A DNA stretch of 6,927 bases from Candidatus Aminicenantota bacterium (GTDB taxonomy: Bacteria; Acidobacteriota; UBA4820; DSQY01): the NCBI GenBank assembly GCA_027365515.1, contig DAHXMK010000038.1:1-6927 (forward strand), in the 5' to 3' direction. The stretch's first letter is position 1; each line of letters begins with the position of its first letter. The position numbers and the translations under genes are program-made. Under the pieces are notes generated by a model. The model ran no database searches. It was given only the letters and a program-made list of their open reading frames with translations, and had not been told where the DNA came from. Shown one piece after another: positions 4,692 through 6,927 of the stretch.

Positions 4692-4826
4692 ATGAGAGCG
4701 ATCGCTTCAACTGTCGCGTTAGCCCGCCAGATGGTCGTTCTGGTATTCAGTCTAATAAGCGTTAGGCAGACACTTCGTAGAGGCCGCTATGCCAAGCAAG
4801 ACCCGGCTCTTCCTTCTGATCGCTAG
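4692..4826 (+). CDS. short leader ORF spanning the cassette core site, copy B
   Basis: This encodes 44 residues starting MRAIASTVALARQMVVLVFS then LISVRQ. Its ATG lies six bases after the -10 box, as in copy A, so the mRNA would be leaderless. The core site GTTAGGC (4761-4767) encodes the V and R of LISVR. After the core site it reads into cassette sequence and stops at 4826, overlapping the lipoprotein gene by 38 bases in a different frame. Its middle is hydrophobic (QMVVLVFSLIS), unlike copy A, which argues that the peptide itself is only loosely constrained or that one copy has decayed. Confidence 0.5.
   Translation: MRAIASTVALARQMVVLVFSLISVRQTLRRGRYAKQDPALPSDR
4761..4767 (+). other. cassette core site (attI-like boundary), copy B
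   Basis: GTTAGGC preceded by GTCTAATAAGC, identical over 18 bases to copy A on the other strand. The cassette starts GTTAGGCAGAC, and its exact reverse complement GTCTGCCTAAC closes the cassette at 5205-5215, which defines its limits. Confidence 0.7.
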
Positions 4827-5193
4827 TCTGGTCTTCTTCTGCGGGTGCGTTCCGCTACAACCATCAGTAAAGCAAGTCAGCGGCAAATGGCGACTTGCAA
4901 GGCGATGCGGGACAGAGCACTTGGAACTCAAAGCAGACGGCAGTTACGTCCAAGAGATCGAATACGCAAATGGTGCGCGCGCAACGCAAGCCGGAAGCTG
5001 GAGCATCGAGCCAAGGCACAGTAAGCTAGAAGGCGCGCATATCATTCTGCATAACGCCATCATTTATTGCTCACTCGGTGATGATAGACTTCTAAATCCG
5101 GAAGTTGCAGACATCAGTCTAGAGACAGACTGGGAATGGGGGCGAATAGTCCTAAATTACAATCCAGACTTACAAGGTTATACGCGTGAGTAG
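4789..5193 (+). CDS. lipocalin-like lipoprotein (single-cassette gene)
   Basis: This encodes 134 residues. The ATG follows a weak AGAGG and is the only start giving a complete signal peptide. Residues 1-19 have a basic start (KTR), a hydrophobic core (LFLLIASLVFF) and a lipobox-like CG before Cys20, so it is probably a lipid-anchored, cell-envelope protein. From residue 32 it reads SGKWRLARRCGTEHLELKAD, then GSYVQEIEY and GSWSIE. This W…L.L..DGSY…G.WSIE pattern is typical of small lipocalin-like beta-barrel or META/DUF-type envelope proteins. Specific function unknown. It is the only gene of a cassette bounded by an 11-base inverted repeat (4761-4771 with 5205-5215) and driven by promoter copy B. 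Lower GC than the gene at 5569 fits acquired DNA. Confidence 0.88.
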   Translation: MPSKTRLFLLIASLVFFCGCVPLQPSVKQVSGKWRLARRCGTEHLELKADGSYVQEIEYANGARATQAGSWSIEPRHSKLEGAHIILHNAIIYCSLGDDRLLNPEVADISLETDWEWGRIVLNYNPDLQGYTRE

Positions 5194-5204
5194 CATATGT
5201 GCCA

Positions 5205-5230
5205 GTCTGCCTAACAGCTAATAGAGGCGG
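5205..5230 (+). other. 5' half of an attC site (inverse core), rest not recognisable
   Basis: GTCTGCCTAAC (5205-5215) contains the inverse core GCCTAAC and continues AGCTAATAGAGGCGG, resembling the start of other attC sites. No matching complementary arm or closing GTTRRRY is found before the 7-bp repeats start at 5289, so the downstream half seems lost or very diverged. 5216-5288 otherwise shows nothing I can identify. Confidence 0.55.
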
Positions 5231-5288
5231 CTTTGTCATGGGGCATGGTTTTCATTTCCGTCCGAATGTCGGCGGGGGCGGGTTTTGA

Positions 5289-5372
5289 GTGCTGAATGCT
5301 GAGGGCTGAGTGGCAAGGGCCGAGTGCTGAGTTTAGAGGACTGAGTGCTGAGGGCTTAGTGCTGAGTTACGA
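5289..5372 (+). repeat. degenerate 7-bp tandem repeats, GTGCTGA type
   Basis: Twelve heptamers in perfect register, four of them exactly gtgctga (5289, 5324, 5345, 5359) and the rest variants such as atgctga, gggctga and gggctta. The polarity (TGA) is opposite to the run at 5404-5459, so the two could pair only loosely but face each other. Confidence 0.85.
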
Positions 5373-5403
5373 AGATGCGCCAGCAAGTGACCCGCATCCT
5401 TTG

Positions 5404-5459
5404 CTTCTCACCTCTCACTTCTCACCTCTAACCTCTCACGTCTAACTTCTCACATTCTC
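5404..5459 (-). repeat. degenerate 7-bp tandem repeats, CTTCTCA type
   Basis: Eight units in register: cttctca, cctctca, cttctca, cctctaa, cctctca, cgtctaa, cttctca and cattctc. These are nearly the same unit as at 2724-2786. A 'gtgcctccgtggtgaa' repeat end follows at once (5466-5490). Confidence 0.85.
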
Positions 5460-5465
5460 CCCTTC

Positions 5466-5490
5466 GTGTCCTTCGTGCCTCCGTGGTGAA
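5466..5490 (-). repeat. dispersed repeat, third copy (partial)
   Basis: The plus strand reads gtgtccttcgtgcctccgtg followed by gtgaa, the inverted form of the repeat at 2815-2842 lacking the outer part. As at the other locus it lies beside a CTTCTCA-type heptamer run, so the two repeat types travel together here. Confidence 0.6.
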
Positions 5491-5518
5491 CATAGCTTTC
5501 CGCGCGAAGCGCGGGCGC

Positions 5519-5547
5519 TTGACGGTGCGCGCGTTCTTTGGCATCAT
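5519..5547 (+). promoter_or_regulatory. weak candidate promoter for the gene at 5569
   Basis: TTGACG (5519-5524), a 17-base spacer and CATCAT (5542-5547). Both boxes deviate from consensus; it is listed because nothing better lies between the repeats and the ATG. A small hairpin CCGCGC/GCGCGG (5500-5514) precedes it. Confidence 0.25.
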
Positions 5548-5568
5548 CATCTCTGGAGGACCCGTAGG

Positions 5569-6927
5569 ATGTCGAAACCAAATTGGCCACTTCGCTTCGT
5601 TTCGGTATTTGCCGCGGCTGTTCTTTCGGCTTCAGCATCGGCTCAAGCCCCCGCCGCTTCCAGCAATCTATTGAACGTCGCGCCTCTCGTTCGCGACGCG
5701 GGCAAGGCGGCCGCCTCGACGAACAAGCTCGCGTGGAGCAACTTTCATTTCAACCAGACACCGCTCGTGGTGTGGGACGCCGCTTCCCGCCAGGTCATGC
5801 TGTGGCACGTGACGCCTCTGCCCGACGGGTTCGTTTCGGCCGCGCCCTCTTTCCCGGAAGCGGGAATCGGCTCGCTGCCTCAAGGCGTGATACCGGTTCA
5901 AGGCACGGCCCCGTTCGCCGGGAGGCTCTGCGCCTGGGTGGACGCCGACGCGCTGGCGAAGGCGGGCCCGGCCGAGGCGCGATGGCTTCTTTACGAGGAA
6001 GAGTTCAAGGTTTACGAGCAGTATCTGGGAGTCCCCGCCGCTCCGGTTCTTGCCAACGGCGGTTATCCGGAAGGCGACGCACAGAACAACGCAATGCTGA
6101 GGGGGGAAGCCATTCTCTGCCAGAGGATTCTGGCCTCTCCTTCCAACGAGACGGCCTCCGTGGTTTCCGCCTTGCTCGCGCTGCGGACCCAGCGCCAGGC
6201 CAAGCTCCCGCCGGCGGTCTCGTCTTACGAATGGGCGAAAGAGGATTGCGACGGGCTCGGCCAGTACGCGGGCTACCAAGCCGCCTCCGTGATTGACAAG
6301 CCGACTGCCTCATCGCTGCTGAACGCCCGGCTTTCATCCGCGGGCTCCGCTGGTCAGGCGGCTAGCCAGTCAAGATGGGGCGCCACCGGCTGCGCGCTCG
6401 CGCTGGCGCTTGACCAGGCCAGCCCGGCGTGGAAGACCGCGTTCGAGAAGAGTTCTCACACGAGCCTCGAACCGCTTCTCCGCCAGACGTTCGGTTCAGC
6501 CGCCCCGATGGACATCGCTTCGCTCAACATACCCGCTCTCGCCCAGGAGGAGCAGAAGATCGCCGACGATAAGCTGGCCCGCCAAACGGCGCTCCTGGAC
6601 TCGATAACGAAAGCCAAAGGGCTGGTCGTCGTCCTCGATCTTTCGTCGGCGCTAGGTTTCCCGGGTGTCAACTGGAGCAACCGCTACGAGCCGAAAGGGC
6701 TGGTGCGGCTCGATTCGGAAAACATGATCCAGAGCTATTACAAGTTGGAAGGAAAGGGAGTTCTCGAATACGCCTCGTCGCGCCCGTCCCTGATAAAGGT
6801 CCGCCAGAGCATCACGGCCGGCTTCGCTCCGGACGAGACGTTCTCCGTCGTGGTTGACGGCAAGCCCGTGACCTTGAGCCCCGAATCGCCGACCGTGCAG
6901 GGAGCGATAGAGATTCGCGGGCCGCAG
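5569..6927 (+). CDS. secreted protein, 5' 453 codons; divergent member of a peptidase-like family
   Basis: The ATG is at 5569, eight bases after GGAGGA (5555-5560); the frame is open to the window edge, so the gene is incomplete at its 3' end. Residues 1-25 form a signal peptide (basic start, FVSVFAAAVLSASASA, cleavage near ASA-QA), so it is exported. Landmarks are HFNQTPLVVWDAASRQVMLW (60-79), LLYEEEFKVYEQYLG (140-154), MLRGEAILCQRIL (176-188), EDCDGLGQYAG (225-235) and CALALALDQASPAWKTAF (275-292). From memory this order resembles unnamed secreted proteins with an H-E-x-x-H-like motif, an E-x-x-AL helix and EGLAEYTG. Here the histidines are replaced by Y/K/Y and the last motif is altered, so a metal-dependent activity may be lost. 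From about 350 onward a beta-rich part begins. GC-rich codon use marks it as resident rather than cassette DNA. Family link is recall. Confidence 0.85.
   Translation, partial: MSKPNWPLRFVSVFAAAVLSASASAQAPAASSNLLNVAPLVRDAGKAAASTNKLAWSNFHFNQTPLVVWDAASRQVMLWHVTPLPDGFVSAAPSFPEAGIGSLPQGVIPVQGTAPFAGRLCAWVDADALAKAGPAEARWLLYEEEFKVYEQYLGVPAAPVLANGGYPEGDAQNNAMLRGEAILCQRILASPSNETASVVSALLALRTQRQAKLPPAVSSYEWAKEDCDGLGQYAGYQAASVIDKPTASSLLNARLSSAGSAGQAASQSRWGATGCALALALDQASPAWKTAFEKSSHTSLEPLLRQTFGSAAPMDIASLNIPALAQEEQKIADDKLARQTALLDSITKAKGLVVVLDLSSALGFPGVNWSNRYEPKGLVRLDSENMIQSYYKLEGKGVLEYASSRPSLIKVRQSITAGFAPDETFSVVVDGKPVTLSPESPTVQGAIEIRGPQ

Noticed and set aside
5583..6680. Several ORFs on both strands inside 5583-6680
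   Set aside because: They are shadows of the GC-rich secreted-protein gene whose frame is open from 5569 to the window end with a signal peptide and good ribosome site.
1..6927. Integron integrase or other transposase gene
   Set aside because: No ORF shows tyrosine recombinase motifs or transposase features on either strand.

Overview
The window looks like an accessory-rich stretch of a GC-rich bacterial chromosome from an uncultured or poorly sampled lineage. No rRNA, tRNA or taxon-diagnostic gene is present. Degenerate 7-bp repeats and 'accacagagacac…gaggcacagag' dispersed repeats recall genomes I associate with Planctomycetota, PVC or neighbouring phyla. That is recall and should be treated as weak.

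Layout. 1-2620 is an integron-type cassette array read on the minus strand. From its promoter end leftward it holds a zinc-ribbon membrane protein (1323-2441), a complete attC-type site (1177-1303), a winged-helix protein with an RHIM-like amyloid motif (651-1157), a second complete attC-type site (527-644), and a short protein that looks C-terminally truncated (246-473). No integrase gene is visible, so this is a CALIN-like cluster or a piece of a larger array. 2660-2980 is repeat-rich and without a supported gene. 2988-3725 (minus) encodes an internally duplicated helical protein with a Lys/Ala/Pro-rich tail like histone H1. Immediately upstream, 3775-4308 is a large palindromic array of 21-bp units whose orientation flips at about 4012. 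4460-4650 holds divergent promoters and a possible small RNA ending in a terminator. 4657-5215 is a second, single-cassette unit on the plus strand encoding a lipocalin-like lipoprotein. 5216-5568 is again repeat-rich. A secreted protein gene begins at 5569 and runs off the right edge; it is the most chromosome-like gene by base composition.

How the parts relate. The most striking relationship is that the two cassette units, far apart and on opposite strands, are each headed by the same module. It consists of a GC-rich hairpin, a TTGACA-17-TAGAGT promoter, a short ORF whose ATG lies six bases after the -10 box (so probably leaderless), and a GTTAGGC core site inside that ORF. The two copies align without gaps over 111 bases (about 89 identical by hand count). 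This behaves like a portable insulated expression platform for cassettes. The second notable unit is the palindromic 21-bp array (two helical turns per repeat) beside the gene for the duplicated protein with the basic tail; a promoter beyond the array would transcribe through it into that gene. Both interpretations are inference from sequence layout alone.
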